From Paragonimus westermani (lineage: Eukaryota > Platyhelminthes > Trematoda > Plagiorchiida > Troglotrematidae): a DNA stretch of 64,000 bases. The stretch covers positions 10,927 to 74,926 of the forward strand of contig QNGE01002737.1 in the NCBI GenBank assembly GCA_008508345.1, read 5' to 3'. This document shows positions 13,001 through 28,000 of the stretch, piece by piece. Each line of letters begins with the position of its first letter. Position 1 is the stretch's first letter. The position numbers and the translations under genes were made by a program. The notes beneath the pieces were generated by a model that saw only the letters and a list, made by a program, of their open reading frames with translations, made no database searches and was not told where the DNA came from.

Positions 13001-16000
13001 TTCGAGTACGACATCCGACAGCCTTAGGTCGAGTATCGTAGGCAGAATTACCACCAGCCAGTCTGTCTCCTGTGGGTTGCGGTCTGTGGATTTACGAGTC
13101 GCAGCCTGTCATATTCTTTCTTTGACTTGGTATCTTGTCAATCAAAAGCCGCATAATTTAGCCGCACTTTTCAAGGGTAGGTATTACGATAATTGATTTC
13201 ATTAGGGAATATTCGTTATCATTGGTAGTTATACCGTTTTGGATTGATTCAAAGTGTTAAAACATGTTCAGTTTTTGGTGGTGTTTGCCACCGTGCAATC
13301 CACTGGGTTAACCGATGACTTGATGCTGTTCAGTTTATCTTCAGTTCATTTTTCACACGTTTGGTATATGGAGATTTGGATACTGCCAAGCTTCCCAGAT
13401 CTAGAGCGAATGTTTCGAAACAACCCAAGCTCCAACTAGTTATGGTCTGGTTGACAGTGGTTGCCATTACCGTAAATTTAGCCTGAGCTGGACCGGAGGC
13501 GTAGACATTATCTGAACAAGTTCGATCTCTCGAGCCGGAGGTAGTTGATTTGCTTGTTGATGTCTCCACTTATCTCCGCTTGTTAAGTTAGATCGCCTTG
13601 GTTGCTTTGGGTACAATTCTTCAGCGTGATTTCCATGAGCAGGGTAATACGGCTAAAATTATTCTCATCGCATCCGTTTATGTTTCCTTAGTGAGTAAAT
13701 ATGTTTGGTAGGTGACGTGATTCGTTGCGGATGATCTCCTTTTTTTGCGCAACTTTCTGGCGGAGCTGCTGCAATGGACGTGCATTGCTTATTCTTTACG
13801 TGGCACTGAATTTTTTTTGGGGGTCCATGCTCTGAAATATATTGTCAACCTCGACCAATTTTTCTATTTCTACAGCTTTTCATTCAATTCTTAGGTGTTC
13901 AGTTGAACCCAGCCTGCTCCCGTTAACTTAGATTTGAAAATTAAACTGGTTCGTTTATGTTCTACTTTCTTGATCTCTGATTTTATGCAGGTATTTGTTG
14001 TGAACAGGATGCTATTCATGCGGCTGCCTTCCTCTCTCTAAAAGAATTTGTTAGCCATACTTCCATCGATATCGAGTTACGACACGCCAACGTGAAGCCC
14101 ATTCTCCAAAACGTTCGTCAGACCACCAATTTGCGATTGAGTACTGCTCGTCAACTTTCCTATTGTGCTCAACTGTTCCCTAGCACCTTCAGCGAGCGCT
14201 TGTGCGATGCCATTTATGTGAGTCCATTCGCTCTCCGAATTCATCACATGCTTTCTGTCAATTATTCCCGTGTTTGTTGCAATTTGTATGTCGCGCAGTG
14301 CAGCACAGCGTCCCATCGCAAGTGGACCTTCCTTTGGCCGTTCTGCACTTCACTTGGAACCACTGGATTCCTAGTCTATTTTGGATGTAATACCTTATTT
14401 CCAGAAACCTTTGTCTTGACCGACATTTGATTTTTATCATCCTCATAATCGACGGCGCTACATCAGTGGTTGACACTGATACTTACATGCCGTACGTCCA
14501 ATAACTACGTAACTCGTTCTCGTGCATTTGGGTAGTTCTAGATGTCAAATCCTTATATGTCAACCTTAGCATTCAAAATGAAGGCGCTCATATCCTGCAC
14601 ACAAACAAAACTGTTCTGGTAATGTCAGTAAAACGAAATCTTGCAGAGTTCATTGTTGTGGTTTGTCGACTGTTTTTATTTCGTTGACAGTTCGGTCACA
14701 CAACGGTAACATCTGTGTCACTTAACCGAATGAACCACTGTTCTTTCCTACTGTATGCAGCCGTAGGCTGTTAATCGCGAGGACCCGGTGTGCAGAACTA
14801 GTCGACGAGCGAATTCTTTCTCCAGACCCATCTAACGTTTGTGCGCCTTAAATTTTTTACCGGTCTACTGCGAAGTTGACGAGTGTGTTCGGCGTGATGG
14901 AATGCAAAAACGAGCGGTGAAGTGTTTAGGGTTGGTCTACATGTTTCACTCTGAGTGGCCACGTTTCACAACGGTACGATAACATTACTCTCAAACGTAT
15001 GATATACACGCCCCTTAATCCCCACAATGTGCTTCCTTGTCACCACAAATTGGCTAGGATTACGAAGAATAACTTGGTAATGTGGGCTTCCATTTCGCTC
15101 CCTGTACTCTAACCCCTGCTGTTGCAACTTTTTTAGTACACGAATAGGTCAACGGCTTCCATAACGTTGTTGTCCGATGTTAATTTTTTGTTACCGATCC
15201 AATCTTGCTGAAACACCGTGCACTTTGAAGCAACAAACCACATCTCCCATTTTCTGGGTTAGTATTCAGGATGGTATGTCGTCGTCAAACGTGTAAACTT
15301 AATACAGCGTTCTGGAACACAACCCGTACATCTTCGACCGTTCAACCGAGGTTGCGGGACTTCTGCTCAGATTGCACACTCGTCATCGCATCCACATCCA
15401 AAGTCGAAGGCGGTTGGCTGAATGCACCTGAATGGGCACCTGCTGCTTGGTCAAGCCAGTCTTCAAGTTTGCTCCATCAGGGTCACGTATGTTGGGTTGT
15501 ATGAGTATCATGTAGACAGTCAACGGAATCTCCAAGGATCTTTTGCACTTTTGGTGCTCTCTCTCTGATTGTGAATCACCGAGTGTTATTGAATCACAAA
15601 GCCGAGCCATTTTAACTTTGTCCGTCAAAATACTGTAACGAACTATCCCCAGTCGGCGCGAACATGAGTATCCTTGGCATCCATGCCGTCGCGCCCAATT
15701 TCGAAGTTTAGCTGATCGGCTTTTATGACTGTCCGAACACAGTGCTCGTTCTGATTATATTTATTGCTGTATTATATATTACTATATTCTTATTGTTCAT
15801 CATCATCATCATAGACAGCAATACATCAGTGGTTCACGCTAATGCTTGACTGCCTCACAACCATGAAAAAAAGCAAACCTTATACAGAAAGAGAGAAGGA
15901 AAAAGAAGGGGACGAGAAGGAACCTAACTAATGAAAATGACTACGTCCATATTCAAATATTCAACATCAAGGTGCCCACACCTTGCAAACAAACAACCAA

Positions 16001-19000
16001 GCTGCAAGTAAGAGTAAGGCGTCATCAGCGAGACAGCTTCCTTATGGCTTTCACTGCCTCGCGTCATTAAATGCACTCACTTCACAGACAACTCAGACAA
16101 ACAACGACAACATTCATGCCACTGAGCTCGATAGTCGCCATCTCACCCAGAGTCTCCAACCACCGACTCTGTGAGTCGCGAGGGCCCCAGCCCGGGAGAC
16201 GAACACGACCCACAGTGGCCAACCCCTTGGTGAACGACTTCATTTCCCTACGCCAGGTCATTATCTGACCACCTCGCACTTTACACCAGTCGGTCGCAGT
16301 GTCAGCGAATAGTGATCGGTGTGGAAAACGACTAGCTGGCATCCTTAATACGTGACCTAACCATCTAAGCCTGTGCAAACGTAGCGATTGAACAAAAGAA
16401 CTCGTTTGGCAATCACTACCAAACACCCGCTTTCTAACCTCCTCGTTACTTGCACGCTGGTGCCAGCCGATACGAGCGACTGAACGCAGACATCGGTGGT
16501 CAAATACTTGAAGACGGTTCACGTTTTCTACCCTGAGCGGCCAGGTCTCGCTGCCGTAAAGTAAAACGGCCCTCACTGTTGTCTTATTGTTACTATATTA
16601 AAAGTGTATGTCGAGTAGTGATCACATTGTAGAGTCTCATGACTCGAATGTTCTCAGCCGTCCGTTCTGCCCCATTGGCAGGAAAACAATCAGTCCCGAA
16701 CAATACACAGCCCTGGGTGAATTACACCTAAGTTTGAAACAGTTCATTCCCTTCAGAAGTTTGAACCAAACCGTTAGGACGAAAACTGGTAGATGCAAGC
16801 ATTTCGCATAGACTCATCAGTACCAAATTTACATTAACATGAAACGGAATTTTTAGATCGAGCAGTTAGGGGGGGCTGGGGTGGATAGCCGGTCGGTGGG
16901 TTAGGAACGGTCACTAACTCCAAGAAAGGGTCAAGTTTACGAACAGTTGTTTCTGAACACACAGGGTCGACCTCAGTCGATTGATTGCGACCGCCTCGGC
17001 AAACCTAAGTTGTTTAAGCACCTTGTGAGACTACGTGCTTGGATTGTCCTAACTGGTAGTCCGTTTACCAAGTATTCCCGATTGTGCAGCATAGACAGTG
17101 ATCTGCTCATCAGTGGTCGGTAGTAAATGATCGATCAGGAATTGATTTCCTTTATTGACGATCGCTTTGTTTGTTTAACTCGTAGAGTTTGTGTGGCCGT
17201 CGCTACATTCGTTATCTCTGACAGTGAATTCAGACATTTTTCAGTGGAAGTTAATATTGTTCTTGAATTCTCTGGTTGTCCTTCATTCTAATGCATTTCT
17301 CTCTTTAGTGAAAAATTTCTGTTCCCCCGTAATAAAGGGCACCGATTTTATTTCAAGTAAATTTTCTTCATTACATATGCATATCTATCTTGTGAATGAT
17401 TATTTCCCCTCCGTTTCTGTTTTTCTTCTTCACAGTCCCATTTGAATACCTTGGTGAACAATTTGCCTGCTAAACAAAACACTGCATCTATTTCTACTTT
17501 GACCCCACCTGTAAGTGTCCGTCGAGCAGTTAAAATTTTTCTATTTCTGCCTACATGTATTCATCATTTCACCGTATCCCGTAACGTAAGTCAGCGCTTG
17601 CAAAATCGATAGTCGGATTTTTTTGAACCATATCTGTCATGCTCACCACGGTTGGCTGCACCCGTTTCCCACCTAGCCCGTCATAGTGGCTGAAGCCAAG
17701 TGGTGTCTACGCACATGCATCGTTGCAGGCGACATACTCTGCGATTCGACCGACACACCCGGTATCTAGCGTAAGCGTGGCGTAATACCTAGGATTCTGT
17801 GTGACGCAGTTGATCAGTGTTGGTGAACCATGGTAATGTAGTACGTTTTCTAGAAACAGGTGAGGCATTCTCCAAGGTTAATACCCAATAATAATACCCA
17901 ATATCCCAAACTAGATAAATATTAAATAATTAAAGAGGAGGAAAGGAAGGAAAAGGCAAGGCTTGAATAGCAGAAGTTCAGACGAATATAATTTTCAGCA
18001 CTTGAGGTATCCCTGCGAAACCTTGGAATATTCGTTCGTTCTATTCACTGTCTCACTTGTTAACTGCATACAACTTTGTTTTAGTTTGAATGTGGTAGGG
18101 AGCTACTAACCTTATCCCTGAATCACTGTCAGCGTAAACTCTAGGTGGCTCACCAGAACCTGTCGTGTTCATTTTTTGGTCGTCTTCTGTTCGGTCCACT
18201 TTGGCAACTGAAGCATTAAGGCTTCTACGGTTCGATCTATTTTCTCGTGTCTTATCGATTGCATTCTTGAATCAGGATGGACAAAGGTACTTGAATGGTA
18301 TTTGAAAATCTTGATCTCTTCAAAAACAGGATTCCTGCTTTAACCCCTTGAAAAATCCTCCTAGGGCAGTCACTATCCTAAATCACTTGGCACATTTCGC
18401 ACAACTCAGCGGAATAGATAGGCACCTGGCTCCAAATGTTGGCATTTCTAAGCTTCAAATGCAATTTCGTAACTGTGCTGGTAGACCGCTTGTCGCTGGT
18501 GTGATCCTCTTCTAAACGAAAAATCGGTGCAATTATTTATCAGTGGCGTCCTGCTGTTAGCGGGTGTATCTAGGGGTTGAGCTCATTACATACGGCGCTA
18601 GGTAGCTCTCCACATCAAAGTGCCACGAATTATTCGTTGGTTGCGGTGAGTTGACTACGTTCCGTGTGCTGTGTTCATGAATCTTTCTGAGCATCCCTGC
18701 TTGAAGCAGATGTGGACAAGGAAATCTTTCAATTCGGCATGTTATAGCACGCCCACACAGCGTGGACATATTGACCACGGATAGCAATCTTGGGAGACGA
18801 TACAGGCTACGGATGTTTGTCCTGTGCGTTTGTTTGAGAAACAAGATCGTGTAGCTCGTTTAGTGTGACCACCTCCTAACCGTTGCACTCTCTCGTTGAT
18901 TACCTGTTTTTACATTGTTTTTATGCGTTTTTACACATCATAGACGGTTACAGTGCGTTAACTTTGGGTAACTGAAGCAGCTGCACATTTTTGCACTATT

Positions 19001-22000
19001 CACTATGCACAACTCTGTATGCTTCGTGTTATCTTCAGACCTTGGATCTGTGTGCCGTGCTAATCGATCTGTTTCATCTGATCCCTTTGGCTACGGCAAA
19101 GCATGTTTCACTGCTTATCGAATTGGTCATTCGTGCTGAGCGCGCCTTGCACATAGAGCCGACCAGTCCGTTGCGACTTCCTCTGGTCCGATTTCTGGCA
19201 CGCTATCCCGCTGAGACATGTGTACATTTACTTACCGGATCCAAGTGGCCTTATGATGCGCATGCGAATCGAATTTTGCTGGTAATCCACTCTTTGATTT
19301 TCACATCTTGTATAGCTTTAGTCCAGACACATGGTCTGTTAGCCCTTTTCTCTTTGACGTGCACTTGTTTGGAGGCGGACTGATGATATCTTGACAATCG
19401 TTCTCACATAGATAACCTCCAGTAGAAAGCACACTATGATACTCGGAATTAGGGACTTCCAATAGCCCTCCCACGCAAGTAATAAGGGGAAGACCTGGTA
19501 CTGGTAGCAGTAAGCGATTGGTATTCATGAGCTGAGCCGCCGAATTTATGGATGTACAACAGTATTAAATAAATCACAGTCTGTCATTGGCTGATCGTAT
19601 TAGCACATGCAAAGTCGAACTATAAGTTAATTGGTGCAATACGAAGCAGATGAATTGGCGAATAACGGAAGGCATAACACAGACAGTTCGTCCAATCCTG
19701 GTGTTGTTTCTTTGACGTGATATTTGGATCGGCCGTTCGTCAGATCTTCTGTTGTGTCGTGTAGATTTCCACCACACACACTGAACTGTCAATGGCTACC
19801 ATCGAGGATAGGTAAAAATGTTTCACTAGGTGGCTCGGGTGTATTTTTTCCCTCGCAAACGGCTGCATTTCTTTACTCTATTCTTTTCTGATTCGAATTG
19901 GCAAAATGTGTGAAATGAGCTTGGATAATGCCTTCATTCATGTATCTTCTTACATTTTCGGCTAAGGATTGCCTGTGGTGCACATCATGAGCAAACGGTG
20001 CTATTTCTGCTTCACCCCTGTTGTATACTTAGCGGTGTTCAGCCATCTGTTATCGCGAGTAAAAGATTGTTGTGTTGCAGTAAAATCAATCACATCTTAC
20101 GCGTGAATAGTAGTTGACATTCTCCAATTTAATTTTGAGTTCATTCGCGATTTCAGCCTTGTTGACCCTGCCTGGTATCTTCCATGTATCGACTTTCATT
20201 TAATTTCTGATAAATTTAGCATAGTTCTACTCTTTACAACTCATATGTCTTTTCTCATGTGCTTACAACTGTTGTATTCAACTGGGCATTTTCTATTGCC
20301 CGCTCAAAGAGCATCACTTCATTCGGATTTTGTATCTGTGGAAATTCGTCCGTTTTATACACATTTGCATCCAGACTGGCAGGTCAGCTGTGACCCTTGT
20401 ACTTCTAACAGGGAACCGTTGACCGCCGTCTCAATAAAGTCATACCGGGCATGGTTAAGTTATCGCCTAACAGCCTTACTACAATCACTAGTTGATAGTC
20501 TTTCCGGATGCGCAATCATATGCCTTACTATCTTGTTACTATCACACGATAGCGCCGTGATCGAGACCACCCAATCAGGCTGATACCGTTCAATTTGCTG
20601 ATCAATGTCTTTTCTCGGTTTTGCTCATTAGCATGTTTGGAAGATTCAACAAACTTTTGTACACACAATGACCGCTTTTCCCTATAGCTGACGATTCATT
20701 GTCCACATGTTACTCATTTATACACTGACTGTCAACGTTCGCTTATGAGGGAATGTTTTTCCACTGGTGTTCTTATGGGTATTCCTAAGTACGGAGTTTT
20801 TCGCCAATCAGATTTGTGGTAGAAATTGTTTTTGTACTGATTTGTTTAATCTACTTTCGTTCTTACACAGTATGTACTTCGGTGTCCTCATGGTCAGTCG
20901 GTAACTGATTACCTGAAGACAAATCATCACATTCTCTCTGATTTGATTCGACCAACTGAATCTATTACCTTTGACCGAAAATGTGAGTTATCGTTGGCCT
21001 ATTTTTTCTAGTATGGTTTTTGCCGATATTTCATTAAATTTTAGACGTGGTGGTCTTTGTAAACATGTGCTATCTACCGAGCGACTCGGACCGTGATATC
21101 ACCCGCTCTCGGTTCATCCGTCGGTTTACTTGATGTTTCCATTTGCCAGTACAACAGAAACTGAGAAGGTGACCGTGCCTACATGAGGGTAAGAATTTCA
21201 GATAAGCTCAAATGCAGAGTAAATCATTTGACTACCGTAAATCCTCACTCCTGAGGAGCTGAAATTTCGTAGGCGTTGTCGAAGGCACTAGCGGCTAATT
21301 GCGGTACGGTGACCCACGAGCATAGTAAACATTGAGTCTCAACTATGCCCCTCGGTTTACTGGACCCGGGGCTGAAGATCCCGATCGGCAATTAGCTTAA
21401 CGGGATGTAAGGGGAGATCAGAACGAACCTCATTGCAGGCTGAGGAATTTGTCTACTCGAAAACGTTGATGAAGTGGAAGCCGAATTTGTATCAAAACGT
21501 GCCTATAGATTGTTTCAGTTTATCTGGTCTACCGTTTTTGGGATCTCATTCCTCAATAAAGACGTTGAGGTAAGTTGCACTGCTATCCACCATACCTTAG
21601 AAAGTCAAGTGGTTGGACAGGCCATCTCGGAGTACCTACTATTTCTGCTTCAAAAAATCCATTTACTGCTGAGGCTTTTCCTAGTCTGGTAGCCTATGGT
21701 ATGCACCCACCCAAACATAGTTCGCCGGCTGCATCTTCGCGTGGAAACTTTTCAAGTTTGCTTGCACAGTTGCACTTATTCTGATACTAGTTAAAGAACA
21801 TGGTGAAGTATTGGTACATGCTTCATTCTATCCTTCCTACTTACCTTGGACAGGTGTGGATGCCCATCCTATTATAGTTTTGTGAGAATCGTAGGGGAAT
21901 CAGCTTAACGCTTCTCCTTACTAGGGTTTTAGCATCCGTAATCGTTCTTTGTCGATTCACCGCAGCTTTGGAAGCAGACGTCGGGAAAGAGCAAGCCGAT

Positions 22001-25000
22001 TTCCGTTCTGAACGAGGATGTGTAAACCACAATTTTATTCCTTGAACTCTGGAATACAGTCATGGGCATCGCAGTCAACAGTTGTATTTCTCAGTTACAT
22101 AAGTCCGCTTAATTCGCTTAACAGGTGTTCACATTCTGGATGACTTAGACGCAGGCATACGCCGATCAAACAGGACGGTCGTCTGTTCTCTACTGCAACA
22201 TCTCTGCTCAGGGTACCGTCAGATACCTTCGATCTCCAATTCGAGTTCTGTCTTCATTGGCACTTTCCTGATTCTCATTCACCATCGTAATAGATGAAGC
22301 AGTTGGGTGATTGTCTGTGGTACTCACAACATCCAAACTTCAGTGTAATTTCCAGTGTGAAGATTGGCTGACTGGACTGTACTGACAGCAGGAACTGCTT
22401 GTTTATCGATTTTCGTGAAGCTTCAGTTTGGTTGGATATTTCCCGTTCTGCCCAGCTTCTTGGGTATGTTTGCTTTGCTGTTGTTGCCTGTTTGCTACTA
22501 CAGGTCTACTGCTATTACTTTAATTTTGGATTGAACAATGAGGCTCCACAAATTGTTCATCTGCTTGTTTATCTAAGAAGGTAACCTCGGGTGATGGCAG
22601 TTTGGGATTTCGTATAGTTTGGACTAGGCAGCAGTTTACAAACCATTTCACCTTCGGTGTCGAAAAATTTCTCCTGCATTTGTTTCTCTACAGTTAAAAT
22701 AGTTTTATTATACAGGTGGAAACCGCTGTCGCTCTAAGTTAAGGATGTCAAACTCATGGATGCCTCCTGCCGTCGATGCTTACCTTTTGCACGCGTATTA
22801 GACGGCACCAACCGGTAAGCAAACAAGACGTCAGGAAAAGGATATTTGATCGTGTAGAGCGCTCTGACTCATTCATCCAGAACCCCAAGCCTTGTGTATC
22901 AAGATGGGCAGGCCATGTTTTACGAATGCTAACCGGTTGCTTGCCAAGTTTAGCTTTTTCTTTTATCAAGCCCGCTGCTTACTCGTATTAGATGCTGATG
23001 ACGAGTTGATAACCTATCAGGGAGATGAATGTAGCCGCTGGTATTTCAGAAACAGTCACTCATGTTCGTTAACCTATCCGGAGCCTGCGTTCACTTTGTC
23101 CCAGGCTACAAACCTTGAGAGTGCAGAGGGCTGACCGGCTTCTGTTATGTGAATATCGCGTTGTTTGACTGAGTTATCTGTTAAGATTGCCTAATTAATT
23201 GAGGCATTGATAACTGTATGGGTGTTTTGAGGATGCCAACTTTCTCCTACTTACAAATTGCTGGGTGTAGGCAAATCAGTGTTGATTGTTTGAATTTCAG
23301 AGTGCGGATTTTACGAATTTACTCCCACTTCTGTGTTTATCTTCAAGCAGATGTTTTTTTCCGACTATTTGTCTGACAAGACCAGTGTGAACTGTTAATA
23401 CGTTGCTGTTTTTGATTGCAATGAGTGTGTACGTGGCAAACATCTGTGAAAACGATGTTTTGCTTCGATCAAGGTGAATACACTTGTTCTTTTTTGGTTC
23501 TAGTGAATGATTTCGTTTGCAACGTGTGACACTTGATACCTTATTTACTGCTCGCGAGCATTGACTTATGATTTTTCATATTCAGTTGTCCGACTGTAGC
23601 ATTGGAGAGGTTGCACACCATACAAATAACTAGTGCTTCTGCTGAACTAATTACACCTCAGCTCTTCTCTGCCTAAATGCTTGTTTTATCGAGTATGTTC
23701 TCTTTGCTGCTCACTATCATTTTTCCAAAACTGCGGTGCTTTGTTGATCACTTGAGTTAAACTGTCGCACTTAGTTTTCTGTGTTGCACCTAAACTTTAC
23801 GACGACCCCCTCCTACCTATGTGATCTGCACTTTTGTTGCTTTTGCTTTGAACAGCACCAAACAGCTTAGTGAAGCGTTGTTTGCTTCCTCGTGTGGGTA
23901 CACCATTAACGGCTGCCTGTCCGAGACATTTAGCACTGCGCGTAGTCCACACCATTCATCAACTCTTTCCCAACTGGTTGTTACAAGCGCCACCACTGGC
24001 AGACGAATCCCCCAAAACCAAAGCGCGGTACAAAACAATGTGTTCCCAATTGGAATCTCAATCCGAGGCATCTTCCTATCATCCAGTCACCGATTCTCTG
24101 TTGACCTACTGGCGTTCGGATGCGTTTGCCAAACGACAGGCTCAGTTGACACTGATCACCTTGGCTTCCTCCACTTTGGATGACAGCGATTCTGTCGCAG
24201 CTGTGGGAATGGAATTTGTGGAATCTGAGGATAAAATGGATCCAACGTTTGCTGCCGCTCTACGTAATAATACTGCCGAAAATTTGGAACCTGGGTCTTT
24301 GATTGCGAGTGGAACAGCTAACTGGGAACACTGGGATGAACCGCGTCTGATGCTCGATTGCTTTCTGGATTGTATCAGGTTTGCCCGATCTCCGCGTTTT
24401 CTCTTATCAAGCTAGTTTTCAATATTTCATGGAGTTCGGTCTACTTTTTTATTGTGGTCTCGTTACTTCCCCAGTAGTTGCATCGCGTCGTCCTTTTACA
24501 CAAAATGACCTTAATCGATCTCCTTAAAATGTGCATCCAGGCACACTTATTAAAAATTGTTGGACATTTCTGTGCCTTTGTCCACATTTCCATTTTTGTT
24601 TGTTTCCAGATCAGACCCGGACAATTTCGACCTCTTATTCACTGTGGTGATTGGCGTCCATCGTTTACGGTCGGTTGCCGGCCTGCATCCGCTTCGATCT
24701 TATTTGGAACACTTTCTCCCTGCCGCGCCTGTCAGTTGGCATCGTCGTTTGTTCCTTCACTTTGTGGGATTGGTTCGTCAGCGTTTATCGGAGTCACACC
24801 CGGTTGATTTTTGGTCGACTGGCTTTGGTTCTAGCATTGGAATAACTGTAGAAGACACGGCCAGATTGTTGGCTCATTTGGTCCTACCCAGTGTGACTCA
24901 TGCTCTAGAACTCGGTTCCCCGGAGGAATACTTAGGATGTGCACCAAGTCCGTTCACAGAAAGCGGTTCGTTGAATGTATCAAATGGGTTTGTGCTATTC

Positions 25001-28000
25001 ACCCTTCACAGTTTCTTTTGCTTGTTTCAACTAGGTCCTCCTTAAACTGATGTACAGCTGACAACAAAATCCCTTTACATATTATTACTCATATCATTCT
25101 TTACACCTTAACTGTATTTGCACAGAACCGGTAATCTCATGTCGAAGTCTCGAAGCAAACTGTATTACCACCCATGATTCCCCCGTGACCGCCACCGAAT
25201 GGCTTGAGGACTGTTGTTAGTCACCAGACTCGCTGTTAAGCGACCGTTACTGCTAAAACAATAACTGTGTATCAGCTTTTCGTCTTTCTCACGTTGTTTG
25301 TTTCATTTGTAAGCGCTCGGAAGCCTTCATTCTTACACGTTTTCCCTTTTTTCCGCAAACAGCTTGCGCTCTCTGAGGTTAACAGTCCCATTGCGGCTCT
25401 CAAACGTAATAAGGCTACTGGTCCAGATGACCTCGTACCGGCACTTTTCAAAGAAGGTGGAGAGACATTGATAGAGGCTTTGACTCATTTATTTCAACTT
25501 GTGTGAGCGACGGAAACTATACCCCTCGAGTTGGAATCACTCGATAATAATTTCTATATTCAAAAAAGGAATCAGAGGCTCTTGCGAAAACCACAGAGGA
25601 ATTAGTTTCACCCCAGTCATTTCTAGGGTTCTAGCATCCATTGTACTTCGCCGACTCACTGCAGCTCGAGAGGTAAACATTAGGGAAGAACAGGCAGGAT
25701 TTCGCCGCGGGCGAGGATGTGTAGATCACATTTATACTCTTCGTCAAATTTTGGAGCAGCGTCATGTGTACCACCTGCCAACCATTGTTGTGTTTCTCGA
25801 CTATAAAGGTGCGTTCGATTCAGTGGATCGATCTACACTTCTAGAGTCGTTCAAACGCAGAGGTGTACCGACTAAGCACGTGAACATACTGTCGGAACTT
25901 TATTCCCATACTTCAGCTCAGATTAGGGTTTACGGTGAACGGTCTGACAGTTTCAGCACCATGAGCGGCGTACGTCAAGGCTGTCCGCTGTCACCATTTT
26001 TGTTTAATTTCGTCATAGACGAAATAATGGAGGATTGTCTGCGGCACTCACAAGATGCCGGCGTGGACCTCCTACCTGGTGAAAGACTGACTGATCTTGA
26101 TTATGCTGACGACAAGGTGTTGCTGTTTGACGACTTTCAAACAGCGCAAGCAATGCTCGACGCTATTTCGCGTTCTGCTAAATACTTCGGAATGCGCTTT
26201 GCAACTTCCAAATGTAAAGTGCTTCTGCAGGACTGCTGTGACTACGTAGATTTGATGTTAGATGATGTAGTCATGGAGGTTGTTGACCGGTTTGTATACC
26301 TGGGAAGCTGCATCAGCAGCGGTGGAGGTGTAGGGAATGAAATAGAAGCGCGTATCTCTAAGGCTAGGGCGGTATTCGCTAACTTGAGGCATCTCTGGCG
26401 ACAGAGGTGTATTTCTCTGAAGCTTAAAGGTCGTGTATATAAGACAACGGTGAGGGCCGTATTACTTTACGGCAGCGAAACCTGGCCGCTCAGGGTAGAA
26501 AACGTGAACCGTCTTCAAGTATTTGATCACTGATGTCTGCGTTCAGTCGCTCGTATCGGCTGGCACCAGCGTGCAAGTAACGAGGAGGTTAGAAAGCGGG
26601 TGTTTGGTAGTGATTGCCAAACGAGTTCTTTTGTTCAATCGCTACGTTTGCGTAGGCTTAGATGGTTAGGTCACGTATTAAGGATGCCAGCTAGTCGTTT
26701 TCCACACCGATCACTATTCGCTGACACTGCGACCGACTGGTGTGAAGTGCGAGGTGGTGAGATAATGACCTGGCGTAGGGAAATGAAGTCGTTCACCAAG
26801 GGGTTGGCCAATGTGGGTCGTGTTCGGCTGCCGGGTTGGGGCCCTCGCGACTCACAGAGTCGGTGGTTGGAGACTCTGGGTGAGATGGCGGCTATCGAGC
26901 TCGGTGGCGTGAATGTTGTCGTTGTTTGTCTGAGTTGTCTGTGAAGTGAGTGTATTTAATGACGCGGGGGCAGTGAAAGCCGTAAGGAAGCTGTCTCGCT
27001 GATGGTGCAAGATGTGGGCACCTTGATGTTGAATGTTTGAATATGGACGTAGTCATTTTCATTAGTTAGGTTCCTTCTCGTCCCCTCCTTTTTCCTTCTC
27101 TCTTTCTGTATAGGGTTTGCTTTTTTCTTCATGGTTGTGTGGCAGTTAAGCATTAGCGTGAACCACTGATGTATTGCTGTCTATGATGTTGATGATGACT
27201 GTGGCGGCAGTTGGGTTGGTAAACCAGAGCTGGCTGGAATCTGACCATCTCCTTGGTGAACGGCAGATTTGGTTGCCTTGTAACTGGATGTCGTAGCGGA
27301 GTAACAGAATACATTTGGAACTGTGAACAGTTTTCAAGTGCAATGTACACTTCATACAGATTTGGACAGTCGTGATGACATCAGTGTTCTATCACCAGAC
27401 TAGGTTGTTCATGCGGTTATTGTGTATACTACTGATTGCATTGAGAAGGTGGACGTTTTGCTTGCCAGCCGCTCAATGTTTTAAATCCCGATGAATATCC
27501 TCAGTTTGTCGCATAGTCGAATTGTCTGTTAACTATAAGCCGTTCTGGCTCATCGGTTTACAAGGGAGAAGCAGCTAAGCGATTTAAAACTCGCAGATGC
27601 TGGCACGCGGCAACCGTACGCTTTACCTAAAATTCGTAAATGTCTTGCCGCCAGTAGCTCTATACTTTTGCTATCTAATTCCTCCCGTCTAATACGAAGC
27701 TTGTCAACAGTGCGGTCGCTTCGTTCAGTGGGGATTATATTCTTCGATTTACTGAAGATCTACAGGCAATCAAAGTCAACTATGAGCACATGCGCTGCTT
27801 TTTTCTGCGGTCAACGTTTATCGGCGCTCCTCTTCTCGAAGCTGGCTTCTTAACTGGGGTTTCTTCATATCACAAGTTTTTATCGGCGGATTGTTGGAAA
27901 AATTCGGTGTCACTGTGCACCCACATTATAGTATTCATTTTCCGTGACTTTTTTCATCGGCTGTCTGATGATATTGTAGTCGGTTAATGGTTGGGGCTAC

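Noticed and set aside
18557..18844. 95-codon minus-strand open frame in intron 10.
   Set aside because: Could be the remnant of a repeat-encoded protein, but I cannot name a family and it has no companion features.
20245..20583. 112-codon plus-strand open frame in intron 11.
   Set aside because: Not needed for TRRAP continuity, no family similarity, and no splice sites that keep phase.
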